A stretch of DNA of 64,000 bases, taken from Nanohaloarchaea archaeon SW_7_43_1. GTDB lineage: Archaea > Nanohalarchaeota > Nanosalinia > Nanosalinales > Nanosalinaceae. Made by a program: the position numbers and the translations under genes. Positions 52,427-62,709 of the stretch are shown here, in pieces. Every line of letters starts with the position of its first letter. Position 1 is the first letter of the stretch. The notes under the pieces were generated by a model. It was not told where the DNA came from. It worked only from the letters and a program-made list of their open reading frames with translations, and did not search any database. The stretch spans positions 124,001-188,000 of the forward strand of contig PXPE01000001.1 in assembly GCA_003009795.1 (NCBI GenBank), in the 5' to 3' direction.

Positions 52427-53050
52427 TTACCGGTCTTTAGGTGGACGCTCACTAAGTTCCTCTTTACTATCAACTAGTCCATTACTTATCATTAATTGAG
52501 ATATCTCTCTCCATTCTTCTATAAGACTCTCTTTCTGTCCTCGCAGCTGACTTATTCCGCCTTCGGCACCCTTCAGGTTATCTTCTACAGCCTGTGAATT
52601 TTCCTCGAAAACCTCTTCTTCAATCATTTCGCAAAGGCCTATTGCAGACTCTAGAACTTCATTGAGGTCTTTGAAGTACCTTAATGATAACTGAGCTTCT
52701 TGCTTATCTCCATTTTTTGCCGCCTCTTTACCTAGGTCTTCGACTAATTCACAGTACTCTTGACTTAACCACATGGCGGTTCTGGCTACATTCAAAAGTT
52801 TTACTTGCTCCTCTTCATCGGATAGTTCCTGATTACCAGATTCAGATTGTTGTATAACCTTTTCAAACTCTTCAATGTGGTTCTCAAAGTCTTCAAGGTC
52901 TGTCTCAGATTTTTCTAATTCATTGATTATGCTTTGATGATCTACATGTTGTGCTTCTTTCCTATTAACTTTGGCAATATCAGCAAACCTTTCTGAGATA
53001 TTATCTAGAATGGCCAAAATCTTTTTGTGAACCTTTCTTTTGTCACTCAT
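52427..53050 (-). CDS. Coiled-coil protein of unknown function
   Basis: This 207-residue acidic protein lacks signal or membrane segments. Most of it has helical heptad-like spacing, for example ELEKSETDLEDFENHIEEFE and later segments with leucine and glutamate. I recognise no domain. It is the last of four leftward genes (to 55570) rich in coiled coils and membrane helices. Confidence 0.62.
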   Translation of the reverse strand: MSDKRKVHKKILAILDNISERFADIAKVNRKEAQHVDHQSIINELEKSETDLEDFENHIEEFEKVIQQSESGNQELSDEEEQVKLLNVARTAMWLSQEYCELVEDLGKEAAKNGDKQEAQLSLRYFKDLNEVLESAIGLCEMIEEEVFEENSQAVEDNLKGAEGGISQLRGQKESLIEEWREISQLMISNGLVDSKEELSERPPKDR

Positions 53051-53136
53051 ATCAAATAATTATAGTTTTTTGTATAAAAAAGTTGATAGACCTGCGGTTC
53101 TGTATCAGGCTTTATCTCTATGGTATTTTCAGATAC

Positions 53137-53874
53137 CTAAAAGGATTCCTTTATCGTTCTCACTATTCTCCTTTTCCACCTTGACAGCCTGTTCCGAGTC
53201 CCGCTTATAAGGAGGTAAGTGGATCTTAGTATCCTGTTTTTCAGCCAGTGAACGACTAGGTATGCGAACATAAAGGCAAAGATTCCGCCCTGGACCCCTG
53301 AAAAATGTGTAACGTAAAACTGGGATCCGGATATGTAACCGTAGGAGCTTAGAACCGCGAATATACCTGTAAGCAGTGAAACTGTTTCTTCTGCGTGTCC
53401 AATCGGAGCCTTGATATTAAACGAGTTGTTGTGGTAAAATCCTTCCACCAGGAATATGAGGCCGCCGGCCCCCATTATAATCCCCAGAAAAATGTCTCCG
53501 AATACAGGGCCGATAAAGTTCCAGGTCTGGACTAATGCTAGGAACAGGAAGAAGTTCATCAGTGCGAGGCTCACATTGAACGGATTGAATATTCTCCTGG
53601 TGTTATCGACCCAGATACCTGTCTCCTTTAACAGGTCTTTAGTCTCCGTGTTCGATTTCCTCCAGTCAAAGGCAAAGGATTTGATTCTTTTCTTGGTATC
53701 CGCCTCTACAATTTCCTTGTTATACTTTTGTGGCCAGTTTGGCGTAGAAAGACTTAAACTCCATTTACCGTTCTTTTTGTCGGCGTAAAGAACAAAATCA
53801 AAATCTCCGTAATGGGTCCACCGGATCTTACCTCTTTCCTCATATGCTTTACCCCAGTTTTTAGCTCCTCCCAT
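53137..53874 (-). CDS. Membrane protein with soluble N-terminal domain
   Basis: The first 85 residues include WTHYGDFDFVLYADKKNGKW and look like a beta-rich soluble domain. Three to four hydrophobic helices follow, then a basic tail. Length is 245 residues from the ATG at 53874; a TTG at 53904 would add ten. I recognise no family. It lies between two coiled-coil genes on the same strand. Confidence 0.6.
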   Translation of the reverse strand: MGGAKNWGKAYEERGKIRWTHYGDFDFVLYADKKNGKWSLSLSTPNWPQKYNKEIVEADTKKRIKSFAFDWRKSNTETKDLLKETGIWVDNTRRIFNPFNVSLALMNFFLFLALVQTWNFIGPVFGDIFLGIIMGAGGLIFLVEGFYHNNSFNIKAPIGHAEETVSLLTGIFAVLSSYGYISGSQFYVTHFSGVQGGIFAFMFAYLVVHWLKNRILRSTYLLISGTRNRLSRWKRRIVRTIKESF

Positions 53875-54117
53875 AACATTCAAGCCTCTAGAAAACTTCC
53901 TCAAACAACATAGCTATACTAGCATCCTTTTGTTGTATCATACCGCGATTATCTCAGAAAGGGTTATAACCATTATTTCCCATAGCTTGAACCCTTTTTG
54001 TTATCTTAAGCTTCTCAATGCCCGACAACATGATGAATGTTGCAGGTATCTTTAGTTCCAATATCTTCAATTGGTAGATACTCTAATGTTTAGCTGTATT
54101 AATTATTTTTCTAGCTC

Positions 54118-55185
54118 TCAGCCTGCTTGTACTGTCTTCTGTAGCTTCCGCTCCACGTTTTCCCCTTCCTGTATAAGCCTTTCAAGGTTGGATTCAAACT
54201 CACTTAACTGCGCTTCTTCACGTTGATTGGCCACATCTGCATTCTGCATAGCACTCTGTAAAACCTGGTCTTCCTGTTTTATATCCTGGAGGAACTGCCT
54301 TATCTCCTGGGCTTCTTCAGCAAGCTCTTCCTTTTCCTGGTTTAAGTGCTGGGTTTCCTGTTTTACTTGTTTCATCATCTGTTTTCTTTTCTGATGTATC
54401 TGTTTTAGTTCCTGTTCAATATTCTGGTCTTCATTTTTCAGTTGTTTCAAGAATGATACTGCTTTGTTCTCTTCCTTAGAGTTTGAACCTTCTTCCAGGC
54501 TTTCTTTCTCATAGTTTTTGATCAGACCCTCAAGCTCCTGATCCTCCTCTACATGCTTTTCCTCTATCTGGTCAAGCTCTTTGATCTCCTCGTTCAATCC
54601 ATTCAACACTTCTTCAACTAAGCGGAGTTTTTCCAGAGCGTCGTTTATCTCATCCGCTGTCTGTGCTTCCTGCTGGAGAAGATTTTCCATATCTCCTAGT
54701 TCTTCCTCGTTAGACGAAACCGCTCGATAGAGTTCATCGACTGATTCTGCTTCACCTATCTGTCTGATAACATTTTCCTCATCTCTTAGAATCTGATCAA
54801 GCTCCTGTCTATCCTGGCTTTCTTTTCTACTGATATCTTTTTCCTCTTTTTCTATCTGTATTATTTCGTTTTCCTCAAGACTTTCCAGAAGACTATCTAT
54901 TTTCTGCTCTATGTCCTCCAGTTCCAAAGTTTCCTGTTTATCTTCTTTCTCAATACTTAGAATATCTTTCAGACCACTTGCCTTTTGTTCTTCCCGGGCT
55001 GTTTGATTTTCTTTCCTTTTTTCATCTTCTATCTCTTCTTGAAGTTCCTCAAGCTGTTCCTTGTATTTTTGTTTTTCCTCCTTAGTCTTTAGCTTCTCTC
55101 TACGGTATTCGGGGAACATTCTACCGATCAAAGGAAGACTTCCAAGTACTCTTGTAGTCCAAGAATATTTTTTGCGTCTAGCCAT
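54118..55185 (-). CDS. Long coiled-coil protein
   Basis: This 355-residue protein has a basic N-terminus (MARRKKYSWTTRVLGSLPL) followed by near-continuous coiled coil from about residue 30 to the end, very rich in E, Q and L. It has no globular domain that I can recognise. It resembles filament-forming or spacer proteins; the basic start could bind membrane or nucleic acid. It is 25 bases from the upstream membrane gene. Confidence 0.65.
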   Translation of the reverse strand: MARRKKYSWTTRVLGSLPLIGRMFPEYRREKLKTKEEKQKYKEQLEELQEEIEDEKRKENQTAREEQKASGLKDILSIEKEDKQETLELEDIEQKIDSLLESLEENEIIQIEKEEKDISRKESQDRQELDQILRDEENVIRQIGEAESVDELYRAVSSNEEELGDMENLLQQEAQTADEINDALEKLRLVEEVLNGLNEEIKELDQIEEKHVEEDQELEGLIKNYEKESLEEGSNSKEENKAVSFLKQLKNEDQNIEQELKQIHQKRKQMMKQVKQETQHLNQEKEELAEEAQEIRQFLQDIKQEDQVLQSAMQNADVANQREEAQLSEFESNLERLIQEGENVERKLQKTVQAG

Positions 55186-55210
55186 TTTTTATCAATTTGT
55201 CATTGCTTGT

Positions 55211-55570
55211 TCATGAAGCTTTTGAGATAAGGATTTCTCTCTGCACGTGATAGCTTTCCCGCCTTATCATCGTTACGTAACTTGTCCCTGCATACAGTAT
55301 GAATATCAGAGACGTTCCGAGGTACGATGAAACGTCTTCTACAAACTTTAACTGGTCAAAACCGATTATTGTGGCCACACTGGTTACAACGCTGGCGTAG
55401 AAAAATACTTTGAGAACGGCCTGAAACATCTTCATATACCTGTAATATTTTAGTGCGTTATTGTATCTCTCTAACTCTTCATCATCAAGCCTTTTCTCAA
55501 GATAGATCCTGACATCCTTATCAGCTTTTCCCAGAGGCGTCAGCTCAAACAGGTAATCCTTGATCCTCAT
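55211..55570 (-). CDS. Small membrane protein with cytoplasmic N-domain
   Basis: This 119-residue protein has an N-terminal charged segment (LTPLGKADKDVRIYLEKRLD), then two hydrophobic helices (about 53-71 and 85-103). It has no recognised family. It starts the leftward group, divergently from the HtrA-like gene. Confidence 0.58.
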   Translation of the reverse strand: MRIKDYLFELTPLGKADKDVRIYLEKRLDDEELERYNNALKYYRYMKMFQAVLKVFFYASVVTSVATIIGFDQLKFVEDVSSYLGTSLIFILYAGTSYVTMIRRESYHVQREILISKAS

Positions 55571-55629
55571 TATATAGAGGTTTTTTTGCGACCGTTTGGT
55601 ATAAAACTTTCATCAAAACTAGTTGAACC

Positions 55630-56751
55630 ATGAATCCAGATTCTAAAACAGTAGCTGCATCAGCAGTATTCTTGGTATTGGGCGGTGCTCTTGGCGGAGC
55701 AGCCACCTACAACTACATGCAGTCTGAGATCCAGAATTTGGATGATAGACTTGAGAATCTTGAAAGCAGTGCAAATGTGGTCAGATTGAACTATACTGAA
55801 AATACCGGTCTTTCCTCACTTTTCGATTCTGTGGATCAATCAACAGTATATATCAGAGCGAATGGTACAGGAAGATCCCAGGGTTCAGGATTTGTATATG
55901 ATGAAACCGGTCATATTGTTACTAATGAACATGTAGTTGCAGACGCTGACAGAGTAGAAGTAGGATTTATCGATGGTTCTACACGGAGAGCAAGAATTGT
56001 TGGAACCGATCCATACACTGACCTAGCGGTTCTAAAGGTCAACAAGAGAGATCTTGATCCTCTGGAGCTAGCGGATTCTTCAGAAGTGAAGGTCGGACAG
56101 AAAGCGGTAGCTGTAGGAAATCCATTCGGGCTCAGAAGCTCGATTACCTCCGGTATAATATCACAGAAAGGTAGAAGCCTGAGAACTCAAGGAGGATTTT
56201 CAACACCTAATGTTCTTCAGACAGATGCCGCAATCAATCCAGGTAACTCAGGAGGCCCATTAATGAACCTTAAAGGAGAGGGGGTTGGTGTCAATACTGC
56301 CATTGAATCTAATACAGGAACTTTCTCAGGAGTAGGATTTGCAATTCCATCCAACACCGTCAGAAACGTTATCCCATCATTAATTGAAGACGAAGATCAT
56401 CAACATCCATGGCTCGGAATATCCGGTGTCGATATCAGCCCGGAAATCGCTGATAGAATGAATCTGAAAAATACTACAGGATTCCTAGTGGTCAATGTGA
56501 TAGATGACAGCCCGGCCGATAAAGCAGGGCTGAAAGCAGGAAACAGAACAGAGGAAATTAACGGTAACTCTGTAAGGCTTGGGGGAGACGTGATAACAGC
56601 CATAAATGGAAAAAAGATGAGAGGTATAAACGACATTTTGCTTTACCTCTCCCGGGAAACGGAAGTAGATGAAGAGGTAAATGTAACTGTTATCCGGGAC
56701 AACGAGAAAGTTGACAGGGAAGTGACTCTTGGCGCTAGGTCAGATCAGTGA
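55630..56751 (+). CDS. HtrA/DegP-like serine protease with PDZ domain
   Basis: This 373-residue protein has an N-terminal membrane anchor (about 8-26), a short coiled coil and a trypsin-like domain. The catalytic triad is intact: His101 in TNEHVV, Asp131 in DPYTDLAVL and Ser207 in NPGNSGGPL. A PDZ domain follows (about 255-370). It would act on the outer face of the membrane in protein quality control or processing of surface proteins. Confidence 0.93.
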   Translation: MNPDSKTVAASAVFLVLGGALGGAATYNYMQSEIQNLDDRLENLESSANVVRLNYTENTGLSSLFDSVDQSTVYIRANGTGRSQGSGFVYDETGHIVTNEHVVADADRVEVGFIDGSTRRARIVGTDPYTDLAVLKVNKRDLDPLELADSSEVKVGQKAVAVGNPFGLRSSITSGIISQKGRSLRTQGGFSTPNVLQTDAAINPGNSGGPLMNLKGEGVGVNTAIESNTGTFSGVGFAIPSNTVRNVIPSLIEDEDHQHPWLGISGVDISPEIADRMNLKNTTGFLVVNVIDDSPADKAGLKAGNRTEEINGNSVRLGGDVITAINGKKMRGINDILLYLSRETEVDEEVNVTVIRDNEKVDREVTLGARSDQ

Positions 56752-57734
56752 GGACTGTATCTAAGTAAGGCAGCGATTCCACCAAGTTTCTCAATTCTTT
56801 CCCCGGCTTCATGATCTTTGTGTATGATGATTGTCTCACCGCCGTTGTTTTCCACAGTCTCTGATAAATCCGGGTTTTCACGGTTCTTTTCAGGGGTGAT
56901 CAGAAGTCTTTCTACGGCGCCTTGCTCCGCTAGTTCCTTGACAGGCTCTCCATAGCTTGCGTTCCCATCATCTCTAACTCCCTCAAGTAATTCTTCAACT
57001 ACCTCGGTTTCCTCAGATATTCTCGAGTCCTCAACCACTTTCTTCAGACCTCCGCGTTTTATTGCCTCCCTCAAACCGGTTTCACCTGTCACAGATGTAT
57101 CCTGTAAAAATACTTTCGACTGTATATCATCGGAGAGCAGATTCTTTACCTTGTTCTTCTCCATTCCTGGCCCAGCCAGAATGATGTTTTCTAGGTCACT
57201 TGCTGATCTCTCAACCGTTGATTTGACCTTCTTATAGAATCCGTCACCTTCCTTCTGGTCGGCATACATTTTTCCTGGAATGTTTTGCTCCACGCCAGAC
57301 ATATTCTTGATGCCTGATTCCTCCACCATGAAAAAGTCGGCCTTACCTTTCTCAACAAGGCAGAAAAGTACTTGGTATGACCGTTTCTCCTCCATCTCCT
57401 CTAGCTTGTTGAAATCCTCTCCTGTGAAGTTTCGCCAGATATCGAACTCCATCTCCGGCTCCAAGTTGAAGGTGTGGTATCCCAATTCAATATCATCGCT
57501 TCCCTCGGTAATTTCACCGGTAACTCTTAGACGATTCTCTTGGTATTTGATCTTCTCTGTCTCAAGCGTTAGTTTCAGTGTTTTTTTCTCCCGTCCATCC
57601 AGTTTGGTTCTCTGTGTTAGAGCTCTCAGAGTATCTCCGGGCTTAATAAAGTCTTTCAGGTGCCAGAGATCATCCTCATTTTCGATTCTGATCTTGGCAT
57701 AGCCTTCACCTCTATCAGTGTTTAACAGTTTCAT
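56745..57734 (-). CDS. pelA: Pelota (Dom34) mRNA surveillance protein
   Basis: This 329-residue protein has the Pelota N-domain (YAKIRIENEDDLWHLKDFIK), the PFxVAD-like middle segment in shortened form, and the eRF1-like C-terminus with IIIHKDHEAGERIEKLGGIA. The typical length is 340-360, so it is slightly short. Pelota rescues ribosomes stalled on mRNA with aRF1-like partners. Its end overlaps the HtrA gene by 7 bases. Confidence 0.9.
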   Translation of the reverse strand: MKLLNTDRGEGYAKIRIENEDDLWHLKDFIKPGDTLRALTQRTKLDGREKKTLKLTLETEKIKYQENRLRVTGEITEGSDDIELGYHTFNLEPEMEFDIWRNFTGEDFNKLEEMEEKRSYQVLFCLVEKGKADFFMVEESGIKNMSGVEQNIPGKMYADQKEGDGFYKKVKSTVERSASDLENIILAGPGMEKNKVKNLLSDDIQSKVFLQDTSVTGETGLREAIKRGGLKKVVEDSRISEETEVVEELLEGVRDDGNASYGEPVKELAEQGAVERLLITPEKNRENPDLSETVENNGGETIIIHKDHEAGERIEKLGGIAALLRYSPH

Positions 57735-57788
57735 TATATTAGAGAAGTCAACCTACAAATAAAAACCTAGAAACTTTAAGAATAATCC

Positions 57789-58934
57789 ATGGAAGAGAAG
57801 TTCGGAGTAGTCGTAGCTATGGGTTTAGCTATTTTCGGTTTAGCTTTCGTGGCAAACAGCGCAGATTTGGACTTTATTGATACTTCGGAACAAGATACTG
57901 AGAGTGTATTTATTGATAAGAGCTACGATAAAATCGGAGAATCAAATCCTGACGACCGTGTCATCGAGTTCGGAGATTTCCCTGTAGGAGAAGCCCGTGG
58001 AAACATTAGAGCGTACAGAAATGACAGAGCTTCCATCTCTGACTCTTTATTTTCCTTATTTGGTGGAGAAAAAATAGTTTTCAGATACAACGCCACTCAG
58101 CCGGAAACAGGAAATGTTTCGTTTGAAGTCCTAGGTAGAGAAGGAAAAGGAGATGTCTATGTAGAAGTGAATGATCGAAGGCTTTATTCTGAACCATTGA
58201 TAGCTACAGGATCTCCGAGAATTGAAGTCCCTCAGACAGCTCTGAAACCGGGTATTAACCGGTTCGAGATTGGAGTGGAAAGGAATTCATTCTTCGGATC
58301 AACAGAGTATGCGCTTGAGGAAGTTGAGACCCGGGTCAACGATAGAAAATTCCATGACTACGAAGATAATTTCCAGGTCTACAGCTATGAACTACAGGAT
58401 TACGTTGAGTCACCGTTAACGTTCACAATAACTAAATCGTTAAAGGCATCACCTCTTGAAATCATTATTAACGATCAGACAGTATACTCGAAAGACCAGG
58501 TAAGATCACAAAATGAAGTTGAAATTACGCCTAGAAATGCCAATCTTACACCGGGATCAAATGAGATAACATTTTCGACAGACAAGCCTTCACGGTACGA
58601 TATTGAAAATGCACAGATGACCATTAGATACATAGGGAACGTTGAAAGACAGAATATTGAATTCGACTTCCCTATCAATAATAACCAATTAGATCTAGTC
58701 AACAATGATGATACAACGGAGTATATCAGCTTTGAATATCAGAACCTACTGCCATCCCCTAGACCTGTAGACATCAAACTAAATGATTATCAAGAAACTT
58801 TGAACCCTAGAAACGGAGAAAACTCTATAGAGTTAGAGGAAGGAGTTATACAGCAGGAAAACAGTTTTTCATTTAGAAGCAACGGCACATACCAACTTGA
58901 CAAACTGAGGATATATACAGAAGGTGAGGAATAA
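57789..58934 (+). CDS. Membrane-anchored extracellular beta-rich protein
   Basis: This 381-residue protein has an N-terminal hydrophobic segment (about 7-23) and a long beta-rich region. Several repeated units follow the pattern of a short strand, a DRxxYS-type turn and PGxN, for example LKPGINRFEIGVERNSFFGS and NLTPGSNEITFSTDKPSRYD. The start ATG is well supported. It abuts the 978-residue protein without spacing, so the two are probably subunits of one surface structure. It has no recognised family. Confidence 0.68.
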   Translation: MEEKFGVVVAMGLAIFGLAFVANSADLDFIDTSEQDTESVFIDKSYDKIGESNPDDRVIEFGDFPVGEARGNIRAYRNDRASISDSLFSLFGGEKIVFRYNATQPETGNVSFEVLGREGKGDVYVEVNDRRLYSEPLIATGSPRIEVPQTALKPGINRFEIGVERNSFFGSTEYALEEVETRVNDRKFHDYEDNFQVYSYELQDYVESPLTFTITKSLKASPLEIIINDQTVYSKDQVRSQNEVEITPRNANLTPGSNEITFSTDKPSRYDIENAQMTIRYIGNVERQNIEFDFPINNNQLDLVNNDDTTEYISFEYQNLLPSPRPVDIKLNDYQETLNPRNGENSIELEEGVIQQENSFSFRSNGTYQLDKLRIYTEGEE

Positions 58935-61871
58935 GTGGGCTGGGGAAAGTATGTTGGTTTATTCATTCTTGGTTGTATACCGCCTTTCCTGTTCATTGGA
59001 GGGCCGGTACTTTTTCCCTTGTTAGGTGCTTTCTGGGGGTATGTCAAGTTCTGCATCAAAGTCGATATTATCGTAATTTATCTGATTGTAAGGCTGCCTA
59101 TCTGGCTCTTCATACAGTTACCTCTTTACAGCCTCAAGTACAGTACTCAAAAGATAGATGAAGTCTTCAGCCGAGGATTCAATGCTTTAAACAGGAGAAG
59201 AAAGCTTTCAGTTTTCTTTATTACAGTATTTGGCCTCTTTTTTGCATTTTTATTTCCGTTTAACACGAGTTTTCAGCCATTAAATCCTTTTTTCTGGTGG
59301 AGCAATATCATTAATGCATTGAGGGTTGCAGTTGGAGCATTAGGAACCACGATAATATTTTTGACAATTATTGAAACTTTCTCAGGAGGGGTTGCACAAA
59401 AAGAGATGCCTGGAAAATGGGCGAAATCAGAGCTGTTTGCCGAGCAGGATGCTGCAGTCGCAGCAGTTGCTCAAAGCGCTGACTCGGCTCAGAGAGCGGT
59501 TGAGGGAGCAATGAAAGCCAATGAAACCAAAAACAAAGCTCAGGGAGTTTACAGCGATATTAAGACGGCTGATACTAAAGGATCTATCAAGGCCCTTCCG
59601 AAAGATATGGGGAAGGCCCTGACGAATCTTGGAGAATCATTTGGTTTAGAAGTAGAAGCAGGAGCAGCTGAAGCAGAGGCGGGAGCAGCCGCTGCAGCAT
59701 CTAACCCGCTTGGCTGGATGGCTGTAGGAGTTTTCTTATTTGCCTTGTTTATCTTTGTGGTTCAATTAGTATTTGTCACAGCTTATTTCATCGGATTTCT
59801 TCAGTTCGTAGCGCCAATAGTTTTAGGGCCGGTTGCAGCTGCTCTTGGCCTTGGCTCTGATTACGGTAATTATCTCGGAGGTGAAGTAGCTGATAGATAT
59901 CTTGCAGGACTAAGGGTAAACTTTGACACATACGTCGATCCTGTACTTGAAGCTAGACAACGAGTTTACTGTCTGCTTCAAGGCCCTGCCTGTATGAGAC
60001 AGTGGAGACTTAATAATACCCGCACTCCAGGCTCTAATGCTGTTGGAGAACAGTATCTGCTCAGCATCAACAGGTTTGAGGTAGGTTCAGGTGATAGATT
60101 GGATATTGCTTACAAGGATGGTGACTATAAGGTACCTACATCTTTCGGCTTGAAGAATTCAAGGAACGGGTTGAAAGGAATCAATGCATTGAATGTAAGC
60201 TATAGGATACGTGTTATAGACTTTGATAGAGGCAGAGATGATCCATTCTGTGATACTGAATGGACGCCCGTCAGTGGTTTTGATATACGAGAAGATGCTG
60301 AAGGACGTTTCAAAGGTAATGACCTTTATCCTGGCACTGCGGCAAATACAAACTTCCTGACTCTAGATGAATTTAACTTGAAGAACTGTGGGTTGTTACA
60401 GCCTGGAGCAGGTGAGACAAGAACTGTGATACTTGATGTGAAGTATGATTACTTCTCTCAGGCCACGCTATACTTTGATGCTATGGCACAGGAAACACTA
60501 CTATCAGATCCTAGTATTGAGAAGAATTGGAAGAAATCTGAAACAGCTGATACTCCTGTAAAGTCCGCGCTGAACGTTAATTCGCCGGTACTGTTTGATC
60601 AAAGCGAAGGTGATTCACAACCGTTCTCAATGAGAACCACACTCTTCACAGAGGAAAGAAATATTGAATACAAGATAAATGAATTACAGGTTAGGAAATC
60701 ATCACAAGTAAGAAAAGCAGAAGGTGCTAACCGGAACTGCCAACTTGAATCTGCTAGTGGGAGAGGCGAAAATGTCATGGTACCCTCTGATAACGCGCCA
60801 GGAATAGGAGACAACGAAAAAGATGGTGAAACCAGGTGGTATGATTCAACCAATAGTCCCCCGTTCTTTGGATGTATAATGGAGCTTAAAGATATTGGCT
60901 CCATAAGTCCGGAAGGTGAAACACTTACCATGGGGGTTGCCTCAAACTACACGTTAAAACTTGAAGAACCTCTAGATAGATTCAGAGTGCTTAACACGCG
61001 ATGCACGGAATTTAACTGTCCTCTTTTGGTAACCAGGAATTTCGCTGATTCACAGGAAAGTAAAGATAACTGGAAACACAAATGTGAAGGCCCTGATGCC
61101 GGTAGAACAGGAGGAACAGCAGGTTGTTCAGTCGTACAGGGAGATCCAAACGACTGGTCTACAATAGGAGAAGATCTTATGACAGGTAATAAATCACTTG
61201 AATCAAGGATTGAAAGAGGTGAAATAGCTATTGATCCATTCCAAGTTGATGAATTAGGCGGTCCTAGCTACAATCTGACGAACATCCCAGCTCTTACTGG
61301 AAATGCTGGTAATGATGGGAGAACAGGGAAAGTTGCCGTAGGTTTGACACAGGATAAACTTGACCAGATAGAAAATGATTACTACTCCAGATTCGGAGAT
61401 ATAGAAGGTAGAGGTTTTGCACTGGTATCATATCTGAATACCGAAGGGGATAGAGATGTAGAGGTTAAAGAACTAGAATATATACTGTGTCGACAAGAAG
61501 GAGACCGTAAAAAATATGCCAGATACTTAGCCCAAACCCGGTACTTTGGTCAGGAACCGGCTTGGGTATCGTTCAGTCCTGCATTCACAAACTGTGGAAG
61601 CGATAAACTATGGGAGAGCTTCGGTAAGGGATTCAAAAGTGAACAGAAGATTAGACCATCAATACTTCTCGGACCGTATGCGTTGATTGTGGAGAACACG
61701 GTCAGAGGCTTGAAAGAAGAATATGACAACATGGCGGAACAGTATAGAGCCCTTAGTTGTGAGGGCGGAGATGGAAGTAGCTTCAAGGTATATGATCCTG
61801 ATGAAGGCTTGAAATGTGTAGGAGGGGAAGAGAGTTACCCTGAACAGGAGTCTAGTGGGGATGGAAGTTAG
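58935..61871 (+). CDS. Large membrane protein with cysteine-containing extracellular domain
   Basis: This 978-residue protein starts at GTG. About 140 N-terminal residues contain four hydrophobic helices; an alanine-rich cytoplasmic or linker segment follows (about 155-250, EAGAAEAEAGAAAAA), then two further helices (about 255-310). The C-terminal 650 residues are soluble and carry about 18 cysteines in pairs, likely disulfide-bonded outside the cell. The domain YDYFSQATLYFDAMAQETLL resembles a segment of the lipoprotein at 62710. I recognise no family; a surface apparatus component is inferred. Confidence 0.65.
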   Translation: MGWGKYVGLFILGCIPPFLFIGGPVLFPLLGAFWGYVKFCIKVDIIVIYLIVRLPIWLFIQLPLYSLKYSTQKIDEVFSRGFNALNRRRKLSVFFITVFGLFFAFLFPFNTSFQPLNPFFWWSNIINALRVAVGALGTTIIFLTIIETFSGGVAQKEMPGKWAKSELFAEQDAAVAAVAQSADSAQRAVEGAMKANETKNKAQGVYSDIKTADTKGSIKALPKDMGKALTNLGESFGLEVEAGAAEAEAGAAAAASNPLGWMAVGVFLFALFIFVVQLVFVTAYFIGFLQFVAPIVLGPVAAALGLGSDYGNYLGGEVADRYLAGLRVNFDTYVDPVLEARQRVYCLLQGPACMRQWRLNNTRTPGSNAVGEQYLLSINRFEVGSGDRLDIAYKDGDYKVPTSFGLKNSRNGLKGINALNVSYRIRVIDFDRGRDDPFCDTEWTPVSGFDIREDAEGRFKGNDLYPGTAANTNFLTLDEFNLKNCGLLQPGAGETRTVILDVKYDYFSQATLYFDAMAQETLLSDPSIEKNWKKSETADTPVKSALNVNSPVLFDQSEGDSQPFSMRTTLFTEERNIEYKINELQVRKSSQVRKAEGANRNCQLESASGRGENVMVPSDNAPGIGDNEKDGETRWYDSTNSPPFFGCIMELKDIGSISPEGETLTMGVASNYTLKLEEPLDRFRVLNTRCTEFNCPLLVTRNFADSQESKDNWKHKCEGPDAGRTGGTAGCSVVQGDPNDWSTIGEDLMTGNKSLESRIERGEIAIDPFQVDELGGPSYNLTNIPALTGNAGNDGRTGKVAVGLTQDKLDQIENDYYSRFGDIEGRGFALVSYLNTEGDRDVEVKELEYILCRQEGDRKKYARYLAQTRYFGQEPAWVSFSPAFTNCGSDKLWESFGKGFKSEQKIRPSILLGPYALIVENTVRGLKEEYDNMAEQYRALSCEGGDGSSFKVYDPDEGLKCVGGEESYPEQESSGDGS

Positions 61872-61887
61872 AACCATTCTAAAGAGT

Positions 61888-62703
61888 TTACCCGGATAAG
61901 GTGATGAATGTCAGTAGGTTTCTGGTGGCTATCGCTATTCCAAGTACTGAGATCAAGAAGAGATAGTAAATTTTTTCATCCCCTTCTACATTCTTCAGGA
62001 TGTAGTAGACTGCGGGAGGTATTATCAGTGATTTCATTATGTACATACCTTTCAGGGAGCCAAAGACATCTATGAAAAATCTTGCTAAAACATGTTTTTC
62101 ACCGGTTCTAGGAAACATAAGTGCTATGCCTGTGATCCCTGCATCGAAATAATGTGAGACAATAGGGATATAGAATTCGGGCTTAAGGAAGCCTGGTTTA
62201 ACCAGTTTCAAGATTGAGTAGCCCAGTATCATAGTTGTTCCCAGTGTAGCAGTTATCATCGCGAATCCTGGGAAGTTGTTTACCCTGTAAAAACTTAGCG
62301 AGATCAGAAGTATCACCGTTCCAATGGCTGAAAGTATTTTATGGTAGCTGTAGCTTGTCTTCGATTCTAACTTTCTTGACAGTATTATTGAGGCTATTAC
62401 AGTACCGAACATTAGAAGATAGATGAAAGGAGTCTCTAAGATGATCGTGTTGACCGCGTTTATGTCTTTTAGACCTCTGGCTGCTCCGCCGAGAAACACG
62501 AAAGGAGCTATACCTAGAAAGAATTCTTTGTTGAGATCTATATCCAGTTTCTTGATGACAGGATATCCAATGTATGCCGCTGTCAATGCGAATAAACCTG
62601 AGTATACAGCAGTATTGAAAGGGTTGTAGAAAACGGTTTCATCTATTATTGGGAGCCAGAACTTTTCCAGTAAAAAGCTTTTAACCCCGCTTAACAAACC
62701 CAT
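61888..62703 (-). CDS. DUF63-family membrane protein
   Basis: This 271-residue protein has about eight helices and the DUF63 pattern: FYNPFNTAVYSGLFALTAAY near the N-terminus, HYFDAGITGIALMF in the middle and IAIATRNLLTF near the end. DUF63 is archaeal; the function is unknown. The ATG at 62703 is preferred over TTG at 62715. It is divergent from the lipoprotein gene, only six bases away. Confidence 0.82.
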   Translation of the reverse strand: MGLLSGVKSFLLEKFWLPIIDETVFYNPFNTAVYSGLFALTAAYIGYPVIKKLDIDLNKEFFLGIAPFVFLGGAARGLKDINAVNTIILETPFIYLLMFGTVIASIILSRKLESKTSYSYHKILSAIGTVILLISLSFYRVNNFPGFAMITATLGTTMILGYSILKLVKPGFLKPEFYIPIVSHYFDAGITGIALMFPRTGEKHVLARFFIDVFGSLKGMYIMKSLIIPPAVYYILKNVEGDEKIYYLFLISVLGIAIATRNLLTFITLSG

Positions 62704-62709
62704 TGTTGT

